64,000 nt of DNA. Origin: Limnohabitans sp. Rim11. Lineage in GTDB: Bacteria > Pseudomonadota > Gammaproteobacteria > Burkholderiales > Burkholderiaceae_C. A program made the translations under genes and the position numbers. The notes under the pieces are model-generated. The model did not search any database. It was given only the letters and a program-made list of their open reading frames with translations, and was not told the DNA's origin. Numbering within the stretch: the stretch's first letter is position 1; every line of letters starts with the position of its first letter. Location of the stretch: the NCBI RefSeq assembly GCF_001269365.1, contig NZ_CXOM01000002.1, positions 256,001 to 320,000 of the forward strand, read 5' to 3'. This document shows positions 25,042 to 35,200 of this stretch, piece by piece.

Positions 25042-26238
25042 CTATGGCGTCTTGTGATGTTGGAAAGTCTGCGCCATTTTTTGCGCATTTTTAGACATAC
25101 TGACTTCCGTAATGGGTTGTTCGTTTGCAGTTGCGGATGTCATTTCGTCAGACATCGAATGGTTCGCCCATAGTTTTCTTAGGAAAACATCCAAGTGAAC
25201 TGCTTGCGCGAGCTTGATCATCTTCAGCTTCAATGCTGGATTCGACTTGATAACGATCACCAGAGGCGACAATAAGAGGCGCAGTACTTTCAAGACTAGC
25301 GCGCGAACTCTAGCCCAAACACCCTGCTCTGCCAGCCTGAGGGTTTGCAATACAAGCCATCCCACAACACCTTTGTATTTTGGCGAATGGTTTTGTTGAA
25401 CCCCAGATACAGCATCTGCGAGTCGATTCAAATTTGACTGAAACTGATTCGCCAACTGCGACATTGACCTGTCCAGTTGAAACTGGGCATCGTGGGTTTG
25501 TTGCCGATGACGCTCGAGCAGGGCATGGCCGCTGATGCCAAAAGCTTTGTCAAACAATGCCTGCAAGTCATGCTTCAAACCTGGATGACCCGCTTTTTGT
25601 GACACAACGGCATAGTCGGGGCTGGCACCCGTTAGAACCTCCAGCACAGACAGGTTGGCTTGCGTTAACACTTCTGGTGCTTCTTGCAAACGCAAAACCT
25701 TGACCGACTCAAATCCAAAAAACTCTGGCACAAATGCCAGCAAGTCGGGTGGTATAGGCCTGACATGCGTTGGATCTAAGTAAAAGTTTTGTGTGGCCAC
25801 CAAGAAGTTTTCTGGGTTGGGGGTTTCCATGATGAGCAAACCACCCGACTTCAGCACACGGTGTGCTTCTGCCACCAATTCTTTCAAGCGATCAAAGGAC
25901 AGGTGTTCTACCAAATGAAATGCCGATATCACCGCCGCAGTGTCGCTGGGCAATTCTTTTAAATATGCCAACGCATCTTGGCAGTGAACATGCAGATTTT
26001 TTTCCAAACAAGCGTCTAACATGCCAGCATCGAGGTCGACACCCAATGCAGCCATTTGATGAGCTTGCAACAGCTCCAACCACTCACCGCGCCCACAACC
26101 CAAGTCCAGCATCAACGCGCTGGGATGAGCCTGGTGCAGAGGCTTCACAAAAGGCAAGTAAACCTCAAGACGCTTTTGAATCAGCGCTCTGGTGCCGCGA
26201 AACTTATCTTCAAACGCTCTGTAAAACTGATCACTCAT
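25042..26238 (-). CDS. WbdD-like O-antigen chain-capping methyltransferase
   Basis: 398 residues. The class I methyltransferase domain spans about 1-215 (FYRAFEDKFRGTRALIQKRLEVYLP start; SAM motif LMLDLGCGRGEWLELL; GVDLDAGML; ISAFHLVEHL). A short helical stretch at about 255-285 (FQLDRSMSQLANQFQSNLNRLADAV) can form a coiled coil, and residues about 290-350 form amphipathic and hydrophobic helices that could bind the membrane. This matches the methyltransferase part of WbdD, which stops chain growth by methylating the non-reducing end; the kinase domain of WbdD is absent. It overlaps wzt by eight bases and precedes the giant glycosyltransferase. Chain capping is an inference from family and context. 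Confidence 0.8.
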   Translation of the reverse strand: MSDQFYRAFEDKFRGTRALIQKRLEVYLPFVKPLHQAHPSALMLDLGCGRGEWLELLQAHQMAALGVDLDAGMLDACLEKNLHVHCQDALAYLKELPSDTAAVISAFHLVEHLSFDRLKELVAEAHRVLKSGGLLIMETPNPENFLVATQNFYLDPTHVRPIPPDLLAFVPEFFGFESVKVLRLQEAPEVLTQANLSVLEVLTGASPDYAVVSQKAGHPGLKHDLQALFDKAFGISGHALLERHRQQTHDAQFQLDRSMSQLANQFQSNLNRLADAVSGVQQNHSPKYKGVVGWLVLQTLRLAEQGVWARVRALVLKVLRLLLSPLVIVIKSNPALKLKMIKLAQAVHLDVFLRKLWANHSMSDEMTSATANEQPITEVSMSKNAQKMAQTFQHHKTP

Positions 26239-27454
26239 GTCGAGTCCTTAGCGTGTGCGGTAACCAGCTAACGCCCACAAATTCTTCTTTGCCTACATTG
26301 ATCACTTCAAACATCAAAGCCAAATCACGCCAATCGTAATTGCTTTGAACATGATTGGCACCCGCATGCAGTGCCACCGTGACTGAGTAATGGCCCGGGC
26401 CTAAGTTGGCATCGAATTCAAACTCTAACGCAACCGTTTGACCAGGTTTTAAGTCCGTCAAAACCTGATGGCTGTGAAAGGTATTCACGCCAAACACCAC
26501 TTGCCCCAATCTGTCTTTGAGCATGACACCCATGACCAACTCGGCCACGGCTTGTTTCACTTGGGCGACCAATTGCATGCGAGCTTTTTCACCCGTACGC
26601 AAAGTTTCAACGTGTGCGCCATCTTGATTCAACAATTTCAACTGTTGAATGACCACCTCACCTGTGCCTGAATGCGTGCTGGTGAGGCCAGAAGGTGTTG
26701 CGCGCAATTGAATGCTGTCGCCCTTTGCGTCGGCCAACATGGCGTTGTAGTGGTTCATTACCAACTCTGGCTCGCCCTCCATGACCTTGCAGCCTTGGTT
26801 GAGCAAGATAGCGCGGTTGCAGATGCTTTGAATGGCCGCCTTGTCATGACTGACCAATAACAAGGTGGTGCCACTTTTTTGATATTGCCGAATGCGCTCG
26901 AAGCTTTTGTGTTGGAAATAGGCATCACCTACCGACAAGGCTTCATCCACGATCAAAATATCGGGGCGAACCGCAGTGGCCACGCTGAAGGCCAGCCGCA
27001 TTTGCATACCGCTGCTGTAAATTCTGACGGGCGAGTCAATGTACGGTCCTATCTCTGCAAAGGCTTCGATGTCGGGCATTAAAGCCCAAGCGTCTTCTGT
27101 CGACAGGCCCATCAATTGGGCTGCCATGATGACATTTTGTCGACCTGTAAAGTCTGGGTGAAAGCCCATGCCCAACTCAAGCAAGGCCGAAACGCGTCCC
27201 TGCAATTGAACGTGTCCGGTGCTGGCCTGCGTGGTTCCTGTGATGATTTTCAAAAGGGTGCTTTTACCGGCACCGTTAACACCAATGATGCCGACTGCTT
27301 CGCCAGCCTTCACTTCAAAACTTAAATCTTGAAGGACCCAGTTGAGACGATGCCATTTTTGGGCACCAGGCCATAGCCATTCCCATAACCTGTGCCATCG
27401 GTTGTCGTATTGTTGATAGGCCTTGCCCAGACCCTGAACAGCGATTGCGATCAT
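26231..27454 (-). CDS. wzt: O-polysaccharide ABC transporter ATPase with carbohydrate-binding C-terminal domain
   Basis: 407 residues. The ATPase (about 1-240) has Walker A GVNGAGKST, signature YSSGMQMRLAFSVA and Walker B DILIVDEALSVGD. Residues about 255-400 form the immunoglobulin-like Wzt C-terminal domain that recognises the modified end of the finished glycan (VIQQLKLLNQDGAHVETLRTG; LGPGHYSVTVALH). Long Wzt proteins of this kind export only capped chains, which fits the capping methyltransferase encoded immediately downstream. The gene overlaps wzm by one to four bases (start ATG inside TGATG) and the methyltransferase by eight. Confidence 0.95.
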   Translation of the reverse strand: MIAIAVQGLGKAYQQYDNRWHRLWEWLWPGAQKWHRLNWVLQDLSFEVKAGEAVGIIGVNGAGKSTLLKIITGTTQASTGHVQLQGRVSALLELGMGFHPDFTGRQNVIMAAQLMGLSTEDAWALMPDIEAFAEIGPYIDSPVRIYSSGMQMRLAFSVATAVRPDILIVDEALSVGDAYFQHKSFERIRQYQKSGTTLLLVSHDKAAIQSICNRAILLNQGCKVMEGEPELVMNHYNAMLADAKGDSIQLRATPSGLTSTHSGTGEVVIQQLKLLNQDGAHVETLRTGEKARMQLVAQVKQAVAELVMGVMLKDRLGQVVFGVNTFHSHQVLTDLKPGQTVALEFEFDANLGPGHYSVTVALHAGANHVQSNYDWRDLALMFEVINVGKEEFVGVSWLPHTLRTRHE

Positions 27455-28257
27455 CAGAGTTCGTCCACCAATTCACCGGCGCGCCGACTGAACAAAAGGC
27501 CGCCCAGAACACACACTGAAACACCGAAGGTCAAGGGCCAAACCAAATTGGCAAATTGGGGCCATTGCCCATGAACCAAAATTTCTTGGTACGCAGAGAC
27601 AACGCCGTACATGGGATTGATAGCCAGGTAAGGCTGCAGCGAACTGGGCAAAACACTGCTTGGGTAAACAATGGGTGTTAACCAAAACCAAAGTTGCAGG
27701 AACACCGAGAAAAATTGTCCGACGTCTCTAAAGAACACATTGAGCACGCCCAAAATAAGCCCCAAACCAAAGGACATCATGAGTTGCACGGCCAGCACAG
27801 GTAATAGCGCGGCAATGACCCAGCCTGGCCATTGCCCACTGACCACCAGAAAAATCAAGAACAATCCGAAGATGATGCCGAAGTTGACCAGCGCATGACA
27901 CATGGAAATGAGCGGCAGCAAGGCGCTGGGGAAGTTAAGTTTTTTGAGCAAGTTGGCGTTGTCGATGAAAAGGGTCTGACTTCGATTGACCATTTCGGCG
28001 AACAAACCCCAAGTTAACAGCCCCGCACACAGGTAGATGCTGTAGCCAAAGCCAGACGTTGTGCCTGGGAGTTTGGTTTTCATAACCTGTGAAAAAACGA
28101 GGGTGTAAACCAAAATCATGGTCAAGGGCTGAATCAGTGTCCAGACGACCCCCAGAAGTGACTGATGGTATTTGGCTTGAAACTCTCGCTTCACGCTGCC
28201 AAGCACAAACCCACGGTATTGCCATGCTTGTTGGAGAGTTTTAACAATGAAATTCAT
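27454..28257 (-). CDS. wzm: O-polysaccharide ABC transporter permease
   Basis: 267 residues with six membrane helices; the KREFQAKYHQSLLGVVWTLIQPLTMILVYTLVFS segment and the terminal NPMYGVVSAYQEILVHG region are typical of Wzm/TagG permeases (ABC-2 family). It forms the inner-membrane channel for the undecaprenyl-diphosphate-linked glycan with Wzt. Start ATG 28257; nine bases separate it from the initiating glycosyltransferase upstream, and its stop overlaps the wzt start. Confidence 0.95.
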   Translation of the reverse strand: MNFIVKTLQQAWQYRGFVLGSVKREFQAKYHQSLLGVVWTLIQPLTMILVYTLVFSQVMKTKLPGTTSGFGYSIYLCAGLLTWGLFAEMVNRSQTLFIDNANLLKKLNFPSALLPLISMCHALVNFGIIFGLFLIFLVVSGQWPGWVIAALLPVLAVQLMMSFGLGLILGVLNVFFRDVGQFFSVFLQLWFWLTPIVYPSSVLPSSLQPYLAINPMYGVVSAYQEILVHGQWPQFANLVWPLTFGVSVCVLGGLLFSRRAGELVDEL

Positions 28258-28266
28258 GCTGGGTTG

Positions 28267-29664
28267 TCAGTACGCGTTGCGATGAACAAAGCCCTTGAAC
28301 ACTGAGAGCACAATGATTTTCAAATCGAGCCAAATCGACATGCGCTCGATGTAATAAAGATCTAGCTCAACCCGTTTTTCCATTTTTTCGAGAGTGTCTG
28401 TTTCACCTCGGAAGCCATTAATTTGCGCCCAACCTGTAATGCCAGGTTTGACTTTGTGTCGAAGCATGTATCTAGGCACCATATTTCGATAATACTCATT
28501 GTGTGTGACCACGTGGGGGCGTGGCCCAACGATGGACATGCGGCCCTGCAAAACATTGAAAAACTGTGGCAACTCGTCCAAACTGGTTCTTCTTAAAAAA
28601 GCACCTAAGGGCGTCACTCTGGGGTCGTTCTTTTGCGCTTGCAAGACCTGGCCCTCGGATTCTTGGTGGTGCTGCATGGTTCGGAATTTATATATCCGAA
28701 TGAGCTTGCCATTCCACCCGTTGCGAGCTTGTTTGAACAAAACAGGACCACCCATGGTGGCATAAATGGCCAGTGCAATCAACAACATCAGAGGGCTGAC
28801 GAAAACCAGGATCAGCGCCGCCAACACACGGTCCACCAACTCTTTGACAAACCAAGTGGTGCCAGAAATGGGCGAATAGGAAAGATCGACCATGGGCATG
28901 CCCAGTTCTTCGCTTAAACCATGGCCCATGAGCTTGCTTGAAAACCAATCGGGAATTAAACGAATGGATGCAACGCTTTGGTTCAGTGCAAACAAGCTGG
29001 TTTGAATGCCTAGTGAGTCACTGAGAGGCAGGCAAATCCAGACTTCTTGAGGCTGTTGGTGCTGCGGCAAATCCATGTAGTCAACCACTTGTGAAGGTTC
29101 AATATGACCGATAACTTTCATGCCAGTGAAATTGGCGTTCTTTAATTTTTCAATGACTTGATCACCAATGCTGTTCATGCCCACCACCAACACTGTTTTG
29201 AAATTCAAACCCTTGCGGCGCAATCCGCGCAACCACAAGTAAACCAAGACACGCTCTATGGACAACAGCAAAAAACTGCTAACGCCCCAAAACACATACC
29301 AAGCCCTGGAAACATCGGTAGTTTTTTTCACCAAGAACAAGCCCATGACTTCAATGGCCATGACGCCGAGCCAAACCATGAGCAAAATTCGCAACATGTG
29401 AAACAAGTTTTGCAATCGCCATGAGCGATACAGCGTCTCAATGAACAATCCAAGCAATGCACCAGCGCTCAAAATCAAAACTTGATAACTGGTCGGCAGT
29501 TCAAAAAACCCGTAAGATTTTTGGTGGTAAAGGTTGTAAACAACAACACCCGCAATGCAAACCAATGCGCAGTCGGCCAGCAGGGCCAGATAACGCACCC
29601 AAGGGGACGATAAGCGCAGGGCTCCGCGTCCTGCAAATTGAAAATTTTCGGGGTCCCAGGTCAT
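28267..29664 (-). CDS. Undecaprenyl-phosphate sugar-1-phosphate transferase (WcaJ family)
   Basis: 465 residues from ATG 29664, which overlaps the upstream glycosyltransferase stop (ATGA); the open frame to 29715 is inside that gene. Four membrane helices, a CoA-binding-like Rossmann domain (about 155-260: FKTVLVVGMNSIGDQVIEKL), a fifth helix (VLAALILVFVSPLMLLIALAIY) and the catalytic bacterial sugar transferase domain (GGPVLFKQARNGWNGKLIRIYKFRTM; FLRRTSLDELPQFFNVLQGRMSIVGPRP; KPGITGWAQINGFRGET). It starts glycan assembly by placing a sugar phosphate, often glucose-1-phosphate, on undecaprenyl phosphate. WcaJ/WbaP-type initiation with an ABC exporter is less usual than WecA initiation. Confidence 0.93.
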   Translation of the reverse strand: MTWDPENFQFAGRGALRLSSPWVRYLALLADCALVCIAGVVVYNLYHQKSYGFFELPTSYQVLILSAGALLGLFIETLYRSWRLQNLFHMLRILLMVWLGVMAIEVMGLFLVKKTTDVSRAWYVFWGVSSFLLLSIERVLVYLWLRGLRRKGLNFKTVLVVGMNSIGDQVIEKLKNANFTGMKVIGHIEPSQVVDYMDLPQHQQPQEVWICLPLSDSLGIQTSLFALNQSVASIRLIPDWFSSKLMGHGLSEELGMPMVDLSYSPISGTTWFVKELVDRVLAALILVFVSPLMLLIALAIYATMGGPVLFKQARNGWNGKLIRIYKFRTMQHHQESEGQVLQAQKNDPRVTPLGAFLRRTSLDELPQFFNVLQGRMSIVGPRPHVVTHNEYYRNMVPRYMLRHKVKPGITGWAQINGFRGETDTLEKMEKRVELDLYYIERMSIWLDLKIIVLSVFKGFVHRNAY

Positions 29665-30809
29665 GCAGCAACTCCCGCTTTGCTGCCATTTAATTGAACT
29701 TGAAATTCGCGCCAAAACAGGTCGATTTTTTGCTTGAAATTGTCGCGGAAATTGGCAGCCGAGAACTTCATGGCGTTTTGACGGCAGTGGGCAGCCTGGA
29801 AGTTCTGCAGATCAAAACTTCTAACCGCCTGTGCAATGGCGCTTTCTGTTTGTGCGTGAAAAAATAAGCCGGTGGGCCGTTCTTTCACTGCCACAGTTTC
29901 CAACGCACCACCTTTGGCATATGCAATGACGGGGGTTCCACAGGCTTGCGCTTCAAGGGGTGCAATGCCGAAGTCTTCATCTGCCGCAAAGATAAACGCC
30001 TGCGCGCCTTGAATTTGCTGCGCCAGTTCGTCATGCGGCAAAAAACCCATCATTTCAACATTGGGGCCTGCCAACTTTTTGCAATGTTCAAATTCAGAGC
30101 CTGTGCCCACCACTTTTAAATGCAAATCGGGCATCTGTGCAAAGGCTTTGATGATAAGTGCCACATTTTTGTAGGGCACCAACCTAGACGCTGTGATGAA
30201 ATAGTTTTGAGGGGGTGCAGTTTTCAAACCAAAACCCGCTACATCCACCGGTGGATACACAAGTACGGAGGTGCGGCCATAACATCGGGCAATGCGCTCT
30301 GCGATGTAATTGGAAATGGCCACAAAGTGATGCACATTCTTGGAATTTTCAAAATCCCATTTTTGAATGCGGTCTAGTAACCAATTGGCCAGCCATCCTT
30401 TGATGCCAGTATTCAAACCAGCGTCATTTAAATAGGCAGTGCGGAGGTCCCATGCATAGCGCATGGGGGTGTAGCACATGCAAACATGCAACTGATGCGG
30501 CGCCAGCCGGACCCCTTTGGCAACCGCATGTGAACTTGAAATCACCACATCGTACTGGCTCAAATCTAGGCTTTGTATCGCCCACGGCATCAGCGGCAAA
30601 TAGCGCTGGTAAAACTTGTGAACGCCTGGCAATTTTTGCAACCAGCTGGTGGTGACGTGCTTGCCATTCAAGAAACCACGGTCTTCAGGTTTTAAAAAAT
30701 CAATGACTGCAAAAATGTCTGCGTCTGGGTAGCACACCATCATTTCTGCCAGCACGCGCTCTGCGCCAGCAAAGGTGACCAACCAGTCGTGGACGATTGC
30801 AATCTTCAT
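29661..30809 (-). CDS. GT4-family glycosyltransferase (mannosyl/rhamnosyl-transferase-like)
   Basis: 382 residues. MKIAIVHDWLVTFAGAERVLAEM is the characteristic start of WbaZ/WbdC/WbpZ-like transferases; the CYTPMRYAWDL segment and the donor-half motif DEDFGIAPLEAQACGTPVIAY (E-x7-E) complete the family pattern. It probably adds one of the first adaptor sugars after initiation, using a GDP-sugar. ATGA overlap with manC upstream and with the initiating transferase downstream shows translational coupling. Confidence 0.88.
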   Translation of the reverse strand: MKIAIVHDWLVTFAGAERVLAEMMVCYPDADIFAVIDFLKPEDRGFLNGKHVTTSWLQKLPGVHKFYQRYLPLMPWAIQSLDLSQYDVVISSSHAVAKGVRLAPHQLHVCMCYTPMRYAWDLRTAYLNDAGLNTGIKGWLANWLLDRIQKWDFENSKNVHHFVAISNYIAERIARCYGRTSVLVYPPVDVAGFGLKTAPPQNYFITASRLVPYKNVALIIKAFAQMPDLHLKVVGTGSEFEHCKKLAGPNVEMMGFLPHDELAQQIQGAQAFIFAADEDFGIAPLEAQACGTPVIAYAKGGALETVAVKERPTGLFFHAQTESAIAQAVRSFDLQNFQAAHCRQNAMKFSAANFRDNFKQKIDLFWREFQVQLNGSKAGVAA

Positions 30810-32254
30810 TCAGCGGTGCTTCTTCCGTAGGAATCTTTAAACCGCACAATGTCATCTTCACCCAGGTAGCCGCCCGTTTGAACTTCGATCAATTCCAGAG
30901 GCGTTGTACCTGGATTGCTCAGTCGGTGAACCGAACCCAGAGGAATGTAAGTCGATTCGTTTTCATTCAGTCGCTTGACTTGGTCGTTGCAAGTGACGTC
31001 TGCAACACCTTTCACCACAATCCAATGCTCCGCACGATGATTGTGTTTTTGCAAACTCAAGACACCCCCTGGATTGACGCAAATGCGCTTCACCTTAAAG
31101 CGATCGCCTTCGTCCACACTGTCGTACCAACCCCAAGGGCGATGTACTTTGCGGTGCAGGGTTTGTTCAAAGCGTTCTTGCTTTGACAAGCTTTGCACGA
31201 TGGCTTTGACCTCTTGGCTGCGATCGCGGTGCGCCACCAAAACGGCATCGGCAGTTTCCACGATGACCATGTCATCAACCCCCACGGTGGTGACCAAGCG
31301 AGAAGCGGCATACACCAAGGTGCCGTGTGTACCCGACATCAAAACGTCGCCATGCTGCACATTGCCTTGCGCATCTTTAGCGCCCAACTCCCACACAGCA
31401 TCCCAAGAACCTAGGTCACTCCAGCCCGCATCTAAGGGAATGGTGTGAATGGGAAACTGTGAGCCGGGGCATTTTTCCATCACAGCATAATCAATGGATT
31501 CGCTGGGAATGTGCAAAAACAATTCTGTGTCGGGTCTGACAAATTTGTATTCAATGCTTTTGCGGTGCCATGCATGGCGACAGGCGTCTGCAATGTCGGC
31601 CCGAAATGCTTGCAAGGCTTCCAACCAAACGCTGGCCTTCAAGATGAAGATGCCGCTGTTCCAAAAATACGCGCCACTGTCTAGGTACTGCTGCGCAGTT
31701 TCTAAGTTGGGCTTTTCGACAAAGCGCTCAACTTGGCGTTGGCCATGCGCCAAACTTTGTGGCGCGGCTTTGATGTAGCCGTAGCCCGTTTCGGGTTTGG
31801 TGGGTGTGATGCCCAAGGTGACAATGCCACCACTTTGGGCCACGCGAATGGCTTGGGCCAATTGTGTTTGAAAGACGTCGAGGTGTTGTACAGCGTGGTC
31901 GGCAGGTGACACCACCATGACCGAGTCTTCGCCTTGCTCCAAAGCCTCTAATGCCGCAAGCGTTAGCGCGGGGGCTGTGTTGCGCGCTGTGGGCTCAAGA
32001 ATGAGCTGCGCATTGACGCCAGGCATGTCTTTGAGTTGGTCCAAGGCCAAGAAGCGATGCTCTTCGTTGGTAACAATGAGCGCTGTGCCCACCGCAAACC
32101 CGTCATGGCCAAGGTCTTGAACGCGCTTCACGGCCTGCTGGAAAAGACTGTGCTCGCCAGACAGCGCAATGAATTGCTTTGGAAAGCCCGAGCGGGACAA
32201 AGGCCACAGCCTGGTACCTGACCCTCCGCAAAGAATGACGGGCGTAATTTTCAT
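30806..32254 (-). CDS. manC: Mannose-1-phosphate guanylyltransferase / mannose-6-phosphate isomerase
   Basis: 482 residues, bifunctional type II enzyme (AlgA/ManC/WbpW). The nucleotidyltransferase half has the PVILCGGSGTRLWPLSRSGFPKQF signature and FVEKP; the C-terminal cupin isomerase half has RPWGWYDSVDEGDRFKVKRI and the metal-binding HNHRAEHWIVV. It makes GDP-mannose, the precursor for Gmd and Rmd. It is the first gene of the polysaccharide operon. The ATG at 32254 has no Shine-Dalgarno sequence and the likely promoter lies almost on top of it. Phosphomannomutase is not encoded in the window. Confidence 0.95.
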   Translation of the reverse strand: MKITPVILCGGSGTRLWPLSRSGFPKQFIALSGEHSLFQQAVKRVQDLGHDGFAVGTALIVTNEEHRFLALDQLKDMPGVNAQLILEPTARNTAPALTLAALEALEQGEDSVMVVSPADHAVQHLDVFQTQLAQAIRVAQSGGIVTLGITPTKPETGYGYIKAAPQSLAHGQRQVERFVEKPNLETAQQYLDSGAYFWNSGIFILKASVWLEALQAFRADIADACRHAWHRKSIEYKFVRPDTELFLHIPSESIDYAVMEKCPGSQFPIHTIPLDAGWSDLGSWDAVWELGAKDAQGNVQHGDVLMSGTHGTLVYAASRLVTTVGVDDMVIVETADAVLVAHRDRSQEVKAIVQSLSKQERFEQTLHRKVHRPWGWYDSVDEGDRFKVKRICVNPGGVLSLQKHNHRAEHWIVVKGVADVTCNDQVKRLNENESTYIPLGSVHRLSNPGTTPLELIEVQTGGYLGEDDIVRFKDSYGRSTAE

Positions 32255-32264
32255 GTTCGAAAAA

Positions 32265-32293
32265 TTATAATTTTAGTACACAAATTGACCAAT
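32265..32293 (-). promoter_or_regulatory. Predicted promoter of the polysaccharide operon
   Basis: A perfect -10 TATAAT (32270-32265) with a -35-like TTGGTC (32293-32288) 17 bases upstream, on the minus strand, in the 39-base gap between uvrA and manC. The start point would be about 32258, so the leader before the manC ATG would be only about four bases: nearly leaderless. Confidence 0.5.
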
Positions 32294-35200
32294 TCAGCGC
32301 AATAACACAGCTTGCAATGCCTTGCCAGTGTGTGTTCCCAGCCTAACCACCTCTTCCGGACTGGCGCTGGCCACCACTTGCCCCCCCGCCTTACCGCCCT
32401 CAGGCCCCAGGTCAATGATCCAGTCGGCTTCGGCGATCACATCCAAGTCGTGCTCAATCACCAACACGCTGTGACCCGCATTCACCAATCTGTGCAAGAC
32501 ATGAATCAGCTTGTCGACGTCGCCCATGTGAAGGCCCACCGTGGGTTCGTCCAGCACGTACAAGGTGTGCGGCGCTTTGTTGCCGCGCTTGCCCACTTCG
32601 TCTCTCACTTTGGTGAGTTCGGTGACCAACTTGATGCGCTGCGCTTCACCGCCGCTCAGTGTGGGGGATGGCTGACCCAGCGTGAGATAGCCCAAGCCAA
32701 CGTCTTTTAGAAGTTGCAAGGGGTGCGCAATGGACGGCATGGTTTCAAAGAATGCAACGGCTTCGTCTACTTCCATTTTGAGCACATCGCCAATGCTTTT
32801 GCCACGCCATGTGACCGCCAAAGTTTCTGGATTGAAACGCGCGCCATGACATGCCTCGCAAGGCACTTTCACATCGGGCAAGAAACTCATCTCAATGGTT
32901 CGCAGGCCTTGGCCTTCGCACGTATGGCATCGGCCTTCGCCCGTGTTGAAGCTGAATCTGCCTGCTGCATAGCCGCGCGCTTTGGCTTCCAATGTTTCAG
33001 CGAAGAGTTTTCGAATGGTGTCCCAAAAACCAATGTAGGTGGCCGGGCAACTGCGGGGGGTTTTGCCAATGGGGGTTTGGTCCACTTCTAGCACGCGGTC
33101 AACCGCTTCAAAACCTTTCAGCTCTGTGCACCCACTGAGCGCAGGAAATTTGCCGGCGTCTTGTTCATCTCTGCCAGCTTTGGTGCTGCGTTGGCTCACA
33201 TGGCTTTGTACGTTGGCCAGCAACACATCGCGGGCCAAGGTGGATTTGCCAGAACCGCTCACACCCGTCACGGCCACCAAGCGTTGCAATGGAATTTGCA
33301 CGTTGACGTTTTGCAAATTGTGCAGGTTGGCACCTTTGAGTTCTAGCCACTTCAGGACTTCCGTGTTTTCTTTGTCAGCCTTGCTGCCTACTTTGAAAGA
33401 GGGCATGTTGCGCCTCGTTTGCAGCGGATGCTTCATGGCGTGCAAGAGGTACTTGCCCGTTTGCGAATCAGCGGCGTCGGTGATGTCTTTCACGCTGCCT
33501 TGTGCCACCAAGCGCCCCCCGCGCTTGCCCGCGCTAGGACCAATGTCGATGATGTGGTCGGCTCTTCTGATGGTGTCTTCGTCGTGTTCTACCACCACCA
33601 GCGTGTTGCCTTTGTCGCCCAGCTTGTGCAGCGCGTTCAACAAGATTTGATTGTCGCGTGCATGCAAACCGATGGTGGGTTCGTCGAGCACGTAGCACAC
33701 ACCTTGCAAGTTGCTGCCCAATTGCGCGGCCAACCTGATTCGCTGTGCTTCACCGCCGCTGAGTGTGGGGGCGCCGCGGTCTAGCGTGAGATAGCCCAAA
33801 CCTACTTCTTCGAGAAACTCCAAGCGGCTTTCAATTTCGGGCAAGAGGTCGCGTGCAATGTCTTGTTCGCGTTGCGACAACTCGTTGGCTTTGGCCAAAC
33901 TTTGCACCCATTTGCGCACGTCGGTGACGCTCATGCTGGCAATATCGGTGATGGGCAAAAGCTGCGCTGTGAACTTCACATGGCGCGCAGTTTGGTTCAG
34001 TCGTGTGCCTTCGCAGTGCGGACACACTTGCTCAATCAAATCTTCAATTTCGGGCTCAGCAAAACTTTGCTCGCGGCCTTTTTGATCGTCATCTCTGACC
34101 GAGTCGTCAAACACTTTGCGTTGATCTTTGGTCAATTTCACCCCTGTGCCCACACACTCGGGGCACCAGCCGTGTTTGCTGTTGTAGCTAAACAAGCGCG
34201 GATCGAGTTCGTTGTAAGAGGTGCTACAAACAGGACAAGCACGCAGTGTTGAGAACACTTGCAACTTGCCAATGTGTGCCGTGGCTTGGTTGGCTTCCAT
34301 GGCGTCTTGCAAGCCATTTAAATCGCTCAACACATGCACCACGCCTTTGCCCAATTCCAAAGTTTTGGTCAGTGCTTCTCTGAGTTGTTTTTCTTGATCG
34401 GCACTGATTTTGAGGCTGGCCACAGGCAGCTCAATGGTGTGCTCTTTAAAGCGGTCAATGCGCGGGAAATTTTGTGTGGGCAAGAAATTGCCATCCACTC
34501 GCAAGTGTGTGTAGCCACGGGGGCGTGCCCATTCGGCCAGTTCGGTGTAAACACCTTTTCGGTTCATGACCAAAGGCGCCAGCAAACCAATGTGCTGGCC
34601 TTTGAAATTTTTGAGCAGCTGCGCGGCAATGCTATCGGGTGTTTGCGGCGCCACGGCGGCGTTGTCGTGAATGCAATGTTGTGTACCTAGCTTGACGTAC
34701 AAAAGTCTTAAGAAGTGCCACACCTCGGTGGTGGTTCCCACAGTACTTTTTCTACCGCCGCGTGACAAGCGTTGTTCAATGGCCACTGTGGGCGGAATAC
34801 CGTACACCGCGTCTACTTCAGGACGACCAGCGGGTTGCACAATGCTGCGCGCGTAGGCGTTCAAACTTTCGAGGTAACGGCGTTGACCTTCGTTGAACAG
34901 AATGTCAAAGGCCAAGGTGGATTTACCAGAGCCGCTGACGCCGGTGATCACGTTGAATTGACCGCGTGGAATGTTGACGCTTAGGTTTTTGAGGTTGTGT
35001 TCTTTGGCGTTGACGATTCGAATGCTGTTGTCTTCTGCAGTTTGTTTTCGAGCCACTTTGGCAAGCGCTTGCTTGGGAGCCTCGGCAACTTGCAAAATGC
35101 CCCCCAACTCGCCCATGGCTTGTGCATACTCACGCAGCGCCAATGCGGTATGTGATGTCGCATGATTTCGAACATCTTCTGGCATGCCTTCGGCCACCAC

